Assembly: GCA_903924205.1 (NCBI GenBank)
Contig: CAIYAP010000002.1
Coordinates: 488,277-552,276 of the forward strand
Direction: 5' to 3'
Source of the DNA: an uncultured Actinomycetes bacterium
Lineage (GTDB): Bacteria; Actinomycetota; Acidimicrobiia; Acidimicrobiales; RAAP-2
DNA: 64,000 nt
Shown here in pieces: positions 8,165-20,082 of this stretch. How positions within the stretch are numbered: the first letter of the stretch is position 1; every line of letters starts with the position of its first letter. The notes beneath the pieces were generated by a model. That model made no database searches. It saw nothing but the letters and a program-made list of their open reading frames with translations, and was not told where the DNA came from. Position numbers and translations under genes: made by a program.

Positions 8165-8632
8165 TCAGCGCGCCGATGTGTCACTCCAATAAGACGCCAT
8201 CAATTCCTTCGACCACAGTGGTTGGCGAAGATCGCCTCGTGGACCGAATTCCGCCATCCAGGGCTTGATGTCGAGAATGGGAGTGCCATCGACAAAATCC
8301 AGGCCTCGCACGTGAAGTCGGTTGTCCTCGATGCGATCAATGGCACACACGGAGACGGCCAGCCGATTCGGACGGTCCTTGGCTCGCTGCGCAAAAATCC
8401 CCACGAGTGGCCATGTCGTATTGCCGCGGGGGTGTCGAATGAGTGAACCCTCACTCGCACGGTCGAAGTACCCAACCACGAGGCAGTGACTAAAAGTGTC
8501 CAGGCCCGTGAGTGCGACGGGGTCAATGTGCGTGGCGAGTTCAATAAACGACGCCTCGGTATCCCACCCGTCATCACTCAGCTCGCGGCGCGTGGAACGC
8601 ACCACGGCAACGGGTTCTACCTGAATGGTCAC
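8165..8632 (-). CDS. trmO: tRNA (N6-threonylcarbamoyladenosine37-N6)-methyltransferase TrmO-like
   Basis: A TrmO/TsaA (YaeB)-type beta-barrel protein of 155 residues. Motifs in order: VEPVAVVRST at the N-terminus, LTGLDTFSHCLVVGYFDRA, HPRGNTTWPLVGIFAQRAKDRPN (the conserved G-F-A-R-P-N segment), VRGLDFVDGTPILDIKPW. The family methylates t6A37 of tRNA with S-adenosylmethionine. I take GTG at 8632, which gives a GTGA overlap with the osmC stop; an ATG at 8683 would overlap osmC by 55 bp and adds residues not typical for the family. Some homologues are annotated only as 'TrmO family', so the tRNA substrate is inferred. Confidence 0.85.
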   Translation of the reverse strand: MTIQVEPVAVVRSTRRELSDDGWDTEASFIELATHIDPVALTGLDTFSHCLVVGYFDRASEGSLIRHPRGNTTWPLVGIFAQRAKDRPNRLAVSVCAIDRIEDNRLHVRGLDFVDGTPILDIKPWMAEFGPRGDLRQPLWSKELMASYWSDTSAR

Positions 8633-9048
8633 TTCACCGTAAGAACGATGTTGACGCCCGAGAGAGCTTTCGATACGGGGCAATTGGTCTTGGCCGTCTC
8701 GGCCGCGGCGGCGAAGTCGTCCGCGCTCAGGTTCTCAACGACACCGGACACCGTGAGGCGAATCTCGGTAATGCCGACGCCCGGCTGAAAGTCAACCTCC
8801 ACGGCCGTCTCGAGCGTGGTGGCCGGCGTTCCCGCCTTCGCCAAACCGCTCGACAAGGCCATCGAGAAACACGACGCGTGCGCGGCGGCAATTAATTCCT
8901 CGGGGCTGGTGATGCCATTCGACTCTTCCGAGCGGGCGGGCCAGCTCACCGGAAAGGAGCCGATACCCGACGAGGCGAAAGTGGTCTCGCCCGATCCTTC
9001 GAGCAAGGTGCCCGTCCACGTAGTGGTTGCGCGGCGAGTGGTAGCCAT
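8629..9048 (-). CDS. osmC: OsmC-family peroxiredoxin
   Basis: The 139-residue protein has both OsmC catalytic cysteines: C60 in AAAHASCFSMALS and C123 in TNCPVSKAL. The N-terminal TTTWTGTLLEGSG segment matches the family too. OsmC proteins reduce organic hydroperoxides with a thiol co-substrate. A strong GGAGG lies 4-5 nt before the ATG. It shares a 4-bp overlap with trmO downstream, so the pair is one transcript. Confidence 0.9.
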   Translation of the reverse strand: MATTRRATTTWTGTLLEGSGETTFASSGIGSFPVSWPARSEESNGITSPEELIAAAHASCFSMALSSGLAKAGTPATTLETAVEVDFQPGVGITEIRLTVSGVVENLSADDFAAAAETAKTNCPVSKALSGVNIVLTVK

Positions 9049-9110
9049 GAGTCCTCCAAGGTCAGTGGTGCCTCCGTTCTAGCGGAGGAATGGCGGTGGT
9101 GCGCCGCTTC

Positions 9111-10535
9111 TTAGATTGTAGGGCGAGCCGTGAAATTCACGATGCGCTCAATGAGGGCCGCGGCGGCGAGAACATCATCTTCGCGTCCGGCACGACCGAT
9201 GATGGCAACCCCCACGGGCAAGCCATCAACCACACCCACCGGCACCGTGGCAATGGGCCATCCGGTGACGGCCGCCGGCATCGTGGCGACACTCGCGACG
9301 GCGTTCGAGTGGCCGCCATTTTCGAGATCGGACTCCCAGGCCGGACCATAAGCCGCCGAAATGAGAACGTCGCCGTGAACCAACGCTGGCTCCAGAATGT
9401 CGTCAATCATGCGACGAAGGTTGCGCTCGCGTGCGGTGGCATAGTCGGGGTTCTCGCGACCACGACGTTGAAGGGCCTGTTCGAAGAATTCGTGGCCGAA
9501 CCACTGGAGCTCAGTGTCCGCGTGGGCCTTTTCGAATGCGACGACGTCCGCCAGGGATGTCACTCCGTCGCCCGGGCGACTTGCGAGGTACGCCGAGAGG
9601 TCGTCGGCCATTTCGCACAGCAAGACGGTCAGTTCGTCAGCACCATCCTCTTCGGTAATGTCGGCCACCACGACCGGTTGTGCGCCGTGTTCAGCCAGGA
9701 GAACGTCAATCACCGAGGCGACGACGTCATCAGTCTCCGGGTGGCCGGTTAGCCAGTTGGTGGCGATCACCAGTCGGGGTGAGGCGGGGGTCACCGGCTT
9801 TCCCGACAAGATGCTCCACAGACGCGCCACGTCACTCACGCGGCGAGCAATGGGCCCCGGGCTGTCTTGACTCGCACTGAGTGGCACCACACCTTCCGTG
9901 GAAATGGAACCCACCGTCGGCTTCAATCCCGCCACGCCATTCACGGATGCGGGACAAATAATCGACCCGTCGGTTTCGGTTCCCACCGCCCACGGAGTGA
10001 GACCTGCGCCGACGGCGGCACCAGAACCCGACGAGGAACCACCGGCACTGCGACCGTGTCGCCAGGGGTTGTCCACCAGCCCACCGAGGGCGGACCAACC
10101 CGACGTGGATTTCGGGGAGCGAAGATTCGCCCACTCCGACAAATTGGTAGACCCCACGATGACGAGACCGGCTGCACGGGCCGCGCGGACCAACGCCGCA
10201 TCACGAGTGGGTCGCCCGACGAGCGCGGTGGAACCCGCAGCTCCCGGAAGGCCTACCGCCTCGATGTTGTCCTTAATAAACAGTGGAAGGCCATCGTTGT
10301 CACTCAGGGTTTTTCCTTCGCGACGACGAGCGTCAGACGCGGCGGCCTCCGCGAGTGCAGTGGGTGAGATCTGAGCAATGGAGTTCAGCGCTCGCGCTGT
10401 CGAGGGGTCGTCAATGGCCGCCACGTACGCAATGCAGTCATTGACAATGTCCACTGAACTGATCTCACCACTCGCGAGCAATGAGATGAGTTCCTCCGCG
10501 GACCTGCCGGCCAATTCTCCGATGGTGCGTGACAT
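9111..10535 (-). CDS. Amidase-signature-family amidase
   Basis: At 474 residues this is a full-length amidase-signature enzyme. The catalytic triad can be placed: K88 in PLFIKDN, the cis-serine in GGSSSGSGAAVGAG (165-178), and the nucleophile S191 in TETDGSIICPAS. The C-terminal MPAAVTGWPIATVPVGVVDGLPVGVAIIGRAG is typical. Family members hydrolyse a wide range of amides; GatA (the glutaminase of tRNA amidation) belongs here, but no gatC or gatB is adjacent, so it is more likely a catabolic or detoxifying amidase. GAGGAGG precedes the ATG. Confidence 0.87.
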   Translation of the reverse strand: MSRTIGELAGRSAEELISLLASGEISSVDIVNDCIAYVAAIDDPSTARALNSIAQISPTALAEAAASDARRREGKTLSDNDGLPLFIKDNIEAVGLPGAAGSTALVGRPTRDAALVRAARAAGLVIVGSTNLSEWANLRSPKSTSGWSALGGLVDNPWRHGRSAGGSSSGSGAAVGAGLTPWAVGTETDGSIICPASVNGVAGLKPTVGSISTEGVVPLSASQDSPGPIARRVSDVARLWSILSGKPVTPASPRLVIATNWLTGHPETDDVVASVIDVLLAEHGAQPVVVADITEEDGADELTVLLCEMADDLSAYLASRPGDGVTSLADVVAFEKAHADTELQWFGHEFFEQALQRRGRENPDYATARERNLRRMIDDILEPALVHGDVLISAAYGPAWESDLENGGHSNAVASVATMPAAVTGWPIATVPVGVVDGLPVGVAIIGRAGREDDVLAAAALIERIVNFTARPTI

Positions 10536-10580
10536 GTGTCCTCCTCGTTGTTAGGGCAACGATAAAGGAAGAGTCACTTC

Positions 10581-12179
10581 CTAGCGCTGTTCCACCATGT
10601 CGAGGTAGTCATCACGCCAGAGGTCGAAGAACTCCTCTGGTAGCAAGACGGCGTGGGTGGGTTCGAGAGCCTCCACGAAGTGTCGTTCGTGGCTCACCGC
10701 AATAATGGTGCCCGACCAGCTGCGCAGCATGTCACCGACGGCGATCACCGAGGCCGGGTCCAGGTTGTTGGTTGGTTCGTCCAAAATGAGCAAATTGGCT
10801 GAACTGGCGGCCAGTAGCGCCAGGGCGAGCTTGGCACGCTCACCACCCGACAAGGTGCCGGGCAACTGGTGAGCCGTTTCACCCTTGAGCCCAAAGGCTC
10901 CAAGGAGGGCTCGCCGTTGAGCGTCGCCTTGCACGGTGGCGTCGGCCAAGTGGTCAAAGACGGTCTTAGAGAAATCCAGTTGTTCGTGTTCCTGGGCGAA
11001 GTAGCCACGCACCACATTGGCGCCGAGGGTGACCACACCGGCACCCGCACTCTGAGTACCGGCGAGACAGCGCAGCAGGGTCGATTTTCCCGCTCCGTTT
11101 CGGCCGACGATCAAGATGCGATCACCTCGTCGGGTAATCACGCCCGCATCGCGCAAGACGTCGAGTGATCCATACGACACTTGAAGGTGCTCGGCCCGAA
11201 GGGGCACATCACCCGAGCGTGGCGGTGACGGCAGTTTGAAAGTGACCTTGCGCTCTCGCTGGGTGACCGTGATGCGTTCACCTTCCATACGCTCGCGGCG
11301 ATGGTCTAAGACTTTCGCGAGACGAGCGCGAGTTTCCGTCTGGCCACGCATTGAGTCGGCCAGCTTCTTCAGACGGTCGATGTCGGCGTCTTGGCGAGTT
11401 GCCAACTTCTCTTCGCGTTCGATGGTTTCACTCTCTTGGCGTTGGAAGGAGGAGTAATTACCGGTGTAGTCGCGCAGTTGCCCCTCGCGTAGTGACAGCA
11501 CTCGGGTAATTGCCTTGTCCAACAAAGGAAGATCGTGACTAATGACGATGACGGTGCCGGAATAGCGATCGAGCTCTTCGAACAGCCAGCCCTTGGCGGA
11601 CTTGTCGAGGTGGTTAGTGGGTTCGTCGAGCACCATAGTCTCAGGCTTCTCGTACAAAATGCGCATCAGGTCGACGCGTCGACGCTGACCACCCGACAAG
11701 TCGCCCAGATCGGAGAGCAGGAATTCCTCGGGCAGGCCGAGACCCGACGCCAATCGAGCAATCTCCGACTCTGACTCGTAGCCCCCACGGTCGCGGAAAG
11801 TCTCTTCCAACTGGGAAAACAACTCGATGTTTTCCGAACTGGGATCTTCCGCCATGGCGCGTCGCGCGTCGTGCATCTGCACGTCGAGAACATCTAACCC
11901 TCGGGCGCTCATCACGTGGGACAAACCAATGGGGTCAACACCTAATCCGCCCGGTACGGGTTCTTGCGGGAGGTGGGCCCAGTGGCCCTGGCGTTGGACG
12001 GTGCCACCCACCCGTAGGTGCTGCCCGGGGTTTCCGATGATGACGGATAACAAGGTGGACTTACCGGCGCCATTTCGACCGACGATGCCGACCTTTTCTC
12101 CCTCACCAATAGTGAAGGAGACCTTGTTCAAGATGCGGCGAGCACCGATTTCTAGTTCTAGATCGCGAGCGATAAGCAT
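10581..12179 (-). CDS. ABC-F family ATP-binding protein (duplicated ATPase)
   Basis: The 532-residue protein has two ABC ATPase domains without membrane segments. Each has a Walker A (GRNGAGKST at about 35-43 and again near 357), a signature (LSGGQRRRVDLM and LSGGERAKLALAL) and a Walker B with DEPTN(H/N)LD. A charged linker (residues about 235-310) lies between them, as in ABC-F proteins. These proteins act on the ribosome; some rescue stalled translation and some give antibiotic resistance. Which subgroup this is cannot be told from motifs alone. The ATG overlaps the stop of the upstream CoA-transferase gene by one base, so they are co-transcribed. Confidence 0.9.
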   Translation of the reverse strand: MLIARDLELEIGARRILNKVSFTIGEGEKVGIVGRNGAGKSTLLSVIIGNPGQHLRVGGTVQRQGHWAHLPQEPVPGGLGVDPIGLSHVMSARGLDVLDVQMHDARRAMAEDPSSENIELFSQLEETFRDRGGYESESEIARLASGLGLPEEFLLSDLGDLSGGQRRRVDLMRILYEKPETMVLDEPTNHLDKSAKGWLFEELDRYSGTVIVISHDLPLLDKAITRVLSLREGQLRDYTGNYSSFQRQESETIEREEKLATRQDADIDRLKKLADSMRGQTETRARLAKVLDHRRERMEGERITVTQRERKVTFKLPSPPRSGDVPLRAEHLQVSYGSLDVLRDAGVITRRGDRILIVGRNGAGKSTLLRCLAGTQSAGAGVVTLGANVVRGYFAQEHEQLDFSKTVFDHLADATVQGDAQRRALLGAFGLKGETAHQLPGTLSGGERAKLALALLAASSANLLILDEPTNNLDPASVIAVGDMLRSWSGTIIAVSHERHFVEALEPTHAVLLPEEFFDLWRDDYLDMVEQR

Positions 12180-13474
12180 TAGTGGGCCAGACTCTCCGCC
12201 GCGAGGTGAAGTTCGTCGCGAAACTGTGGGTGGGCGATGTCGGCGAGGAGGTGGGCGCGCTCGGATACCGTTCGACCGCGCAAATCGGCCGCGCCAAACT
12301 CGGTGACAACCACTGCCGTGTGGTGGCGAGGAGTCGATACGACGGACCCCAGGGGTAATTGTGCGGTGATGCGGCTCTGCACAACCCCTTTGACTTCAAT
12401 GGTGGCGTGAAGACAAATCAGTGACACGTTTTGGGTGTCGAGTTCGGCGCCCGCCACAAAATCCTCGTGACCCCCCACGCCAGAAATCTGTCGGCCGGCC
12501 ACCGAGTCCGCCACGATTTGCCCGTAGAGATCGACCGAGATGGCGCCATTAATGGAGATGAAGTGTCGGTTGTGACCGATGATGGTGGGGTCATTGACAA
12601 GTTCGACAGGTGCGAATGCCACGTCCGGATTGTTGTTCATCCACTCGTACATCGCCTCTGAACCCAGGGCGAAGGTGGTGACGGAGACTCCGGGGAAAAT
12701 CGATTTGTGTGAGTTGGTCACTTTGCCAGCCTGATGCAAAGTCCATAGCCCCGACGTGAACATTTCGGAGTGGATGCCGTATTCACCACCCTCGCGCTGA
12801 GCCAAGTAGTGGGCCACCATGGTCGGAATGGCACCAATACCCGTCTGCAGGGTGGCGTGGGGGTGGATGAATCCAGCCGCGATTTCCGCGATCTTTTCGT
12901 CAACCTCCGTCGCGGGTTCTTCGGGCAATTCAAAGACGGGTTGGTCGCCCTCAATCACGACATCAACCAGCTCTTCGGGAATGGTCGTGTGATATCCCTC
13001 GAGAGCCGTGGTCACCGGAAGGTGGGGGTTGACTTCAACAATGAGAAGACGCTGCGGGTCGCGGCCTGCACGTAGCAACTCGTCAAAGGTGGCCCCCACG
13101 TGCAGCGAGGTATTGAAGTTGCCATCCGCATCACGAGCACATTGCACCGCCATGACGCGCGGCGCGAATTGGCGAAGCACGGGTGCGAATTGGCGAAATC
13201 CGGCGGGTACCAATTGGACATCCGCGCCCACCGAGCGGAGGTAGCGCTCGGCGGGACCAAAAAACCCCGCACGATAATGCACGTGGGGATGGGTGAAGAG
13301 TCCAAATAGCCCCAGCACGAGTGCTCCCCCCACCTGGAGATCCTCCCAATCGTCACGAGTGGACAGTGCGTTCAACAGGGTATGGGGGTTGGCCGGACCG
13401 AGGCCGAGACCGAGAGTGTCGGTCGGACGCAGCAGGGCGGCGGCGTCAGCAGGGCTTAAGAGGCGGGGGCTCAC
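12179..13474 (-). CDS. Acetyl-CoA hydrolase/CoA-transferase family protein
   Basis: This is a two-domain class I CoA-transferase of the 4-hydroxybutyrate/acetate CoA-transferase type, about 431 residues. Supporting stretches are GLGLGPANPHTLLNAL (N-terminal glycine-rich part), VNPHLPVT, LQTGIGAIP (about residue 210) and IHSEMFTSGLWTLHQAGKVTN, whose glutamate matches the catalytic glutamate of the family. The C-terminal GVGGHEDFVAGA is the second glycine-rich loop. I place the start at GTG 13474 because the longer frame to 13546 runs into the divergent dsbA-like gene and adds 24 unrelated residues. The acyl group is unknown. It runs straight into the ABC-F gene. Confidence 0.85.
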   Translation of the reverse strand: MSPRLLSPADAAALLRPTDTLGLGLGPANPHTLLNALSTRDDWEDLQVGGALVLGLFGLFTHPHVHYRAGFFGPAERYLRSVGADVQLVPAGFRQFAPVLRQFAPRVMAVQCARDADGNFNTSLHVGATFDELLRAGRDPQRLLIVEVNPHLPVTTALEGYHTTIPEELVDVVIEGDQPVFELPEEPATEVDEKIAEIAAGFIHPHATLQTGIGAIPTMVAHYLAQREGGEYGIHSEMFTSGLWTLHQAGKVTNSHKSIFPGVSVTTFALGSEAMYEWMNNNPDVAFAPVELVNDPTIIGHNRHFISINGAISVDLYGQIVADSVAGRQISGVGGHEDFVAGAELDTQNVSLICLHATIEVKGVVQSRITAQLPLGSVVSTPRHHTAVVVTEFGAADLRGRTVSERAHLLADIAHPQFRDELHLAAESLAH

Positions 13475-13520
13475 CCCTCTATTCTGGCCGACTTTGAGAT
13501 ACCTGTGACACGATGACAGG

Positions 13521-14180
13521 ATGACAGCTGCTTTCACCGTCGACATCTGGAGTGATGTTGTGTGCCCCTTTTGCTATCTGGGTGAAGAAAGCTTTCGACG
13601 GGCCCTCGAAAAGTTTGACCACCGAGATGAGGTGGCGGTGCGGTTCCATGCCTTCGAACTCGACCGATCGGCTCGCGAGGTGTACTCCGGCACCCTGAAC
13701 GAGATGTTGGCGAAGAAATACCACATGTCGGTAGAACAAGCCGCCGCCAACCACGCTCGCCTGGCGGATCAGGCCGCGGCTCTCGACTTGCCCGTTGACT
13801 TCAATGCCTGCGTGTACGGCAACACTCTGAACGCTCACCGCCTCATGACGCTCGCCAGCGCCGCCGGACGCGGGGTGGAATTCGCCGATGCCCTGCACCG
13901 TCTGTATTTTGCGGAGGGTGTTCGTCCGGGGGATGAAGTGGCACTACGGGCACTCGCGGCGCAACGGGACCTCACTATTCCTGATGGATTTTTTGAATCC
14001 GATGCTGGAATTGCTGAGGTGCGAGCCGACGAAGCTCAGGCAGAGGAGATGGGCATCACGGGCGTGCCCGCCTTCCTCCTTGATCAACGCTTCCTAGTGG
14101 TGGGCGCTCGCTCGACGGAGGAGTTTCTCGAGGTACTCAATCGTGCGTGGGCGCGACGTGAGTCGCACCCACGCGACTGA
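13521..14180 (+). CDS. DsbA-family oxidoreductase (FrnE-like)
   Basis: The 219-residue thioredoxin-fold protein has the active site CPFC (C15-C18) directly after the first strand (VDIWSDVVCPFCYLG), a helical insertion, and the cis-proline loop GITGVPAFLLDQRFLVVGAR. No signal peptide is present, so it is cytoplasmic, like FrnE and 2-hydroxychromene-2-carboxylate-isomerase relatives. FrnE-type proteins act in disulfide exchange, often under oxidative stress. It converges with gyrA, with a gap of only 4 bp and no visible terminator between them. Confidence 0.87.
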   Translation: MTAAFTVDIWSDVVCPFCYLGEESFRRALEKFDHRDEVAVRFHAFELDRSAREVYSGTLNEMLAKKYHMSVEQAAANHARLADQAAALDLPVDFNACVYGNTLNAHRLMTLASAAGRGVEFADALHRLYFAEGVRPGDEVALRALAAQRDLTIPDGFFESDAGIAEVRADEAQAEEMGITGVPAFLLDQRFLVVGARSTEEFLEVLNRAWARRESHPRD

Positions 14181-14184
14181 TTGA

Positions 14185-16662
14185 TTATTCAGCGTCCTCA
14201 GAGGGCACCGCAGCAGCGGTGGCCACTTCATGACCCTCATCCAAGTTCATAACGCGCACCCCCGTGGCATCACGGCCCTGAGATGACACCTCACGAACCG
14301 CGGTGCGAATCATGACCCCACCCGTGGAGGCGAGGAGGATTTCGTCATTGAGGTTGACCATCAGTGCTGCCGCGACTTTGCCGCGGGCCGCAGTGAGTTT
14401 GATGGCACGAACACCCATACCGCCACGGCCTTGAGCGTTAAATCGCTCCACCTTGACGCGCTTGCCGTATCCGTTGTCGGTGACCAAGAAGAGGTCCGCA
14501 TCATCACGAACGACATCCAGGCTGATGAGGTGATCATCGTCGCGCAACTTGATGCCACGCACGCCGGTCGAGTCACGACCCATTTCACGAACTTCGTTCT
14601 CCGCAAAGCGAATAGCGGTGCCCTTGAGAGTGACAATCATGAGATTGTCCTCGCCCGAGGTCGGCACCACGCGCACCACTTCGTCGCCGTCGCGCAGATT
14701 GATAGCAATCCATCCCTCGCGACGTGACTTGTCATATTCGCTAAACGCGGTCTTCTTCACGGTGCCGTTCTTGGTGCCAAACACCAAGAATTTGTCCGTT
14801 GGGAAGTCGCGGGTTGAGATCACGGCCTGAATGGTTTCGTTCGGCTGCAGGTTAAGTAAGTTCACGATGGCCGTGCCCTTGGCTTGACGTTCCTTCACCG
14901 GCACCTCGTGTCCGCGAAGGCGGAACACACGCCCACGGTTCGAAAACAACAAGAGATACGAGTGGCTCGTCGTGTGGACAATCTGGTCGACGAAGTCTTC
15001 ATCTTTCAGCTTCGCAGCCGTGACGCCACGGCCACCACGGCCCTGGGTCTTGAAGGCGTCAGATGCCACCGACTTGATGTAACCGGACTTCGTCAAAGTG
15101 ATGACGACTTCGGTGTCGTCAATTAAATCTTCGACACCGAGCTCGCCGGGATCATTCACAATCTGGGTCACGCGATCCGTGGCGTACTTGTGACGCACCG
15201 CGGAGATTTCATCAGTAATGACCTGACGCAACTTCTCCGGCGAGTTCAAGATGGACTCGAGTTCGGCAATCGTGGCGCGTAACTTGGCCATTTCCTCTTC
15301 GAGTTCCGAACGGCCGATACGAGTGAGACGACCCAGAGTCATGTCCAAGATGTGGTTGGCCTGCTCCTCGGAGAACTCGAAGGGGGCAGCCATCAGCGCC
15401 TGACGAGCGGCGGAACGGTCATCACTGCCACGAATAGCGGCGATGACGGCATCCAACATGTCGATGGCCTTGAGGAGACCTTCCACGATGTGGGCGCGCG
15501 CCTGAGCCTTGCGTAAACGGAACTGGGTGCGACGAGTCACCACTTCGATCTGGTGAGCGATGTAGTGACCAATGGCCTGCGCCAAGTTCAAGGTGCGCGG
15601 CACGCCATCCACCAGCGCCAGCATGTTGACCGAGAAGGTCGTCTGCAGCGAGGTCATCTTGAACAGCTTGTTCAAGATGACGTTCGCGTTCGCGTCACGC
15701 TTGAGGTGCACCACGAGTCGCGAGTTGCGGTTCGACGAGTCATCTTGCACGTCGCGAATTCCATCGAGTTCTCCGGCCTTCACCAGGTCGTGGATCTTCT
15801 CTTCGATGGTGGCGACGGACACTTCGTAGGGGAACTCGGTGACGACGATGCGGTTTTCGTTCTTCACTTCATCGATTTCCGCCACCGCGCGCATCTTGAT
15901 GGAGCCACGGCCCGTTCGATAGGCGTCGAGGATTCCTTGACGGCCAAGAATCTGTGCGCCGGTCGGGAAGTCGGGACCCTTCACGAAGGCCATGAGGTCA
16001 TCGCTCGTGGCATCGGGATGTTGAATCATGTGCACCACGGCGTCAATCACTTCGCCCAAGTTGTGTGGCGGAATTTTGGTCGCCATACCGACCGCAATAC
16101 CTTGTGATCCGTTCACCAAGAGATTGGGGAAACGGGCCGGCAATACGGTGGGCTGCTGAGTGGAGTTGTCGTAGTTCGGTTCAAAGTCGACCGTCTCTTC
16201 GTCAATCGACGCGAGTAACTCGAGAGCCAGCGGCGCGAGACGACATTCGGTGTAACGCATCGCGGCGGCACCTTCGTCTGGTCCCGTTCCACCAAAGTTG
16301 CCGTGACCGTCCACGAGGGGGTGGCGCATGGAAAAGTCCTGCACCATGCGAACAAGCGCGTCGTAGATAGCCGAGTCACCGTGTGGGTGATAAGTACCCA
16401 TCACTTCGCCCACTACCTTCGCGCACTTGGTGTGAGGACGGTCGGGCAGAAGTCCTTGGTCGAACATGGAGTACAAGATGCGGCGGTGAACCGGCTTCAA
16501 TCCATCGCGCACATCGGGGAGCGCTCGGCTAACGATGACTGACATGGAGTACTCGAGGAACGAGCGCTCCATTTCAAAGTTGATTTCGACCGGTTCGATG
16601 TAACCGAAGGTCTCACTGGGATCGGGGGTTGAGGCCCCGGCGTCATTCTTCTTACGTGCCAT
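14185..16662 (-). CDS. gyrA: DNA gyrase subunit A
   Basis: The 825-residue protein has the winged-helix catalytic domain with the DNA-cleaving tyrosine Y137 in AMRYTECRL, the coiled-coil tower, and a C-terminal beta-pinwheel that carries the GyrA box QGRGGRG. The quinolone-determining region reads [10 protein letters not shown], with serine 97 and aspartate 101 at the positions of E. coli S83 and D87, the sensitive pattern. With GyrB it introduces negative supercoils. GGAGGAAT precedes the ATG, and the gene follows gyrB after 14 nt in one operon. No intein is present. Confidence 0.98.
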   Translation of the reverse strand: MARKKNDAGASTPDPSETFGYIEPVEINFEMERSFLEYSMSVIVSRALPDVRDGLKPVHRRILYSMFDQGLLPDRPHTKCAKVVGEVMGTYHPHGDSAIYDALVRMVQDFSMRHPLVDGHGNFGGTGPDEGAAAMRYTECRLAPLALELLASIDEETVDFEPNYDNSTQQPTVLPARFPNLLVNGSQGIAVGMATKIPPHNLGEVIDAVVHMIQHPDATSDDLMAFVKGPDFPTGAQILGRQGILDAYRTGRGSIKMRAVAEIDEVKNENRIVVTEFPYEVSVATIEEKIHDLVKAGELDGIRDVQDDSSNRNSRLVVHLKRDANANVILNKLFKMTSLQTTFSVNMLALVDGVPRTLNLAQAIGHYIAHQIEVVTRRTQFRLRKAQARAHIVEGLLKAIDMLDAVIAAIRGSDDRSAARQALMAAPFEFSEEQANHILDMTLGRLTRIGRSELEEEMAKLRATIAELESILNSPEKLRQVITDEISAVRHKYATDRVTQIVNDPGELGVEDLIDDTEVVITLTKSGYIKSVASDAFKTQGRGGRGVTAAKLKDEDFVDQIVHTTSHSYLLLFSNRGRVFRLRGHEVPVKERQAKGTAIVNLLNLQPNETIQAVISTRDFPTDKFLVFGTKNGTVKKTAFSEYDKSRREGWIAINLRDGDEVVRVVPTSGEDNLMIVTLKGTAIRFAENEVREMGRDSTGVRGIKLRDDDHLISLDVVRDDADLFLVTDNGYGKRVKVERFNAQGRGGMGVRAIKLTAARGKVAAALMVNLNDEILLASTGGVMIRTAVREVSSQGRDATGVRVMNLDEGHEVATAAAVPSEDAE

Positions 16663-16676
16663 ATTCCTCCGCGCTC

Positions 16677-18620
<1,944 letters not shown>

Positions 18621-18696
18621 TCATCACTCAACGCGCCTCAGGGGTCGCGAGAGAACCGGTTGAATCCTACCGGTCGGGTGTGTCGAAAATGCGCCT

Positions 18697-18999
18697 CTAC
18701 GAGGCAATGACGACGTGAAGTGAGCGAATTGTCGAGCCCGTCAGTTCGCTGAGTCGGGTCACGATGTTGACCTCGTCTTCACGCAGTCTCGCCGACCATG
18801 CTCCACCCGGCGTACGAATCGTTAACACTCCATCCACCAGGCTTTCGGTGTGGCAACGAGCCGCGATGGCGGGGCCCACCACCTGCGACCACACGTCCGC
18901 AATGGTGGTGGTGGCGTCAAAATCAACCCGTTGGTGTCGATGGCGTAGATCGTTCAGCACGTCTCGCAATGGTCGCGGACCCTCACTACGGCGCCACAT
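18697..18999 (-). CDS. dciA: DciA-like protein (DUF721)
   Basis: The product is a 100-residue DUF721 protein. It has the conserved core IADVWSQVVGPAIAARCHTESLVDGVLTIRT and the final LTGSTIRSLHVVI strand. DciA proteins load or stabilise the replicative helicase DnaB at the origin in bacteria without DnaC/DnaI; dnaB is at 42190-43545. I take the ATG at 18999, with a G-rich Shine-Dalgarno (GGGGG) 6-7 nt upstream; a GTG at 19005 is possible. It overlaps the end of recF by 14 bp. The recF-DUF721-gyrB order is the common actinobacterial one. Confidence 0.85.
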   Translation of the reverse strand: MWRRSEGPRPLRDVLNDLRHRHQRVDFDATTTIADVWSQVVGPAIAARCHTESLVDGVLTIRTPGGAWSARLREDEVNIVTRLSELTGSTIRSLHVVIAS

Positions 19000-20077
19000 A
19001 CCCACCCCCAGAAATATCCAAAATTGACGCAGGTTGCATGCCTGAGGGTAGTGGTGACGCCGTCGTCAAGAGAGTTTGACCCACGGGCAATAAGGTCAAC
19101 AGGCGGTCGCAGCGCAGGGGGTCGAGCTCACTAAAAACATCGTCGAGGAGAAGGAGTGGTCGCTGCCCGCGTACCTGCTCGTGGAGGTGGTGAGCCGCTA
19201 AACGAAGGGCTAAAGCCGCTGATCGCTGTTCGCCTTGCGATGCTTGGCGGCGAGCGTCGCGCCCATTAATTTCCACATAAAAGTCGTCGCGGTGTGGACC
19301 GAGCACGGTGGTTCCGCGCGCCCACTCTTCACGATCCACCTCGCCAAGTGCGTGGGATAACTCACCGGTCCACGATTGTTCGTAGCCGAGGGTGAGAACG
19401 TCTCGAGAATCAGTTAAACCGCGATAGGCGTCTTGCGCGAGGTCAACCAGGTCAGTGATGAACCGATGGCGATGCTGGGTATAACTCTCCGCCAGCTCGA
19501 GGAATTGTGTCGTCCACGGTTCTAATTCTCGGCGGAGAAAGGGGGTGGGTCCGTTCTCGCGGCCGGACCGCAAGATGGCATTTCGTTGTCGCACCACTCG
19601 GTCGTAGCGATCGGCGACATCTCCCACGGTGGGGTGGATGGCCACCACGTGATCACTCATGAAGTCGCGCCGAGTTTCTGGTCCTCGTCGAATCATGTCA
19701 ACACCATCGGGAGTGAAGATAGAGAGAGGCACCACCTCCGCCGCGGCGGCTTGATTCACGGGCCGCTGGCCATTGATTAACATTCGCTTGGTGACGGAGC
19801 GCTCACCGCGAGTAATGGTGAAGTCGACCGTGATACGTCGTCCGTCATGGTCGAATAGTCCATGAATTTCCGCTGTGGTCTGACCATTGGCGATGACATC
19901 TCCCGCAGTACTGGTGCGAAAAGACCGGCCGGTGCCCAGAAAGTGAATTGCTTCTAGTACCGAGGTCTTCCCCGTGCCGTTAGGTGAGAGAAAGACCGTT
20001 ACCGCACCCTGATCGGGCGCCATGGTGACGTCGGTGAAGAGTCGAAAGTGGCGAAGGGTGAGGGAAACTAGCCCCAC
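18986..20077 (-). CDS. recF: DNA replication and repair protein RecF
   Basis: The 363-residue SMC-like ATPase has a Walker A at SPNGTGKTSVLEAIH (about 31-45), the ABC-type signature ASQGEQRSAALAL, and a Walker B LLLLDDVFSELD. RecF loads RecA at single-stranded gaps with RecO and RecR. The start is a GTG at 20077, 5 nt after the dnaN stop, so it is translated from the dnaA-dnaN-recF-dciA-gyr transcript. Its 3' end overlaps dciA. Confidence 0.96.
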   Translation of the reverse strand: MGLVSLTLRHFRLFTDVTMAPDQGAVTVFLSPNGTGKTSVLEAIHFLGTGRSFRTSTAGDVIANGQTTAEIHGLFDHDGRRITVDFTITRGERSVTKRMLINGQRPVNQAAAAEVVPLSIFTPDGVDMIRRGPETRRDFMSDHVVAIHPTVGDVADRYDRVVRQRNAILRSGRENGPTPFLRRELEPWTTQFLELAESYTQHRHRFITDLVDLAQDAYRGLTDSRDVLTLGYEQSWTGELSHALGEVDREEWARGTTVLGPHRDDFYVEINGRDARRQASQGEQRSAALALRLAAHHLHEQVRGQRPLLLLDDVFSELDPLRCDRLLTLLPVGQTLLTTASPLPSGMQPASILDISGGGYVAP

Positions 20078-20082
20078 CGTGC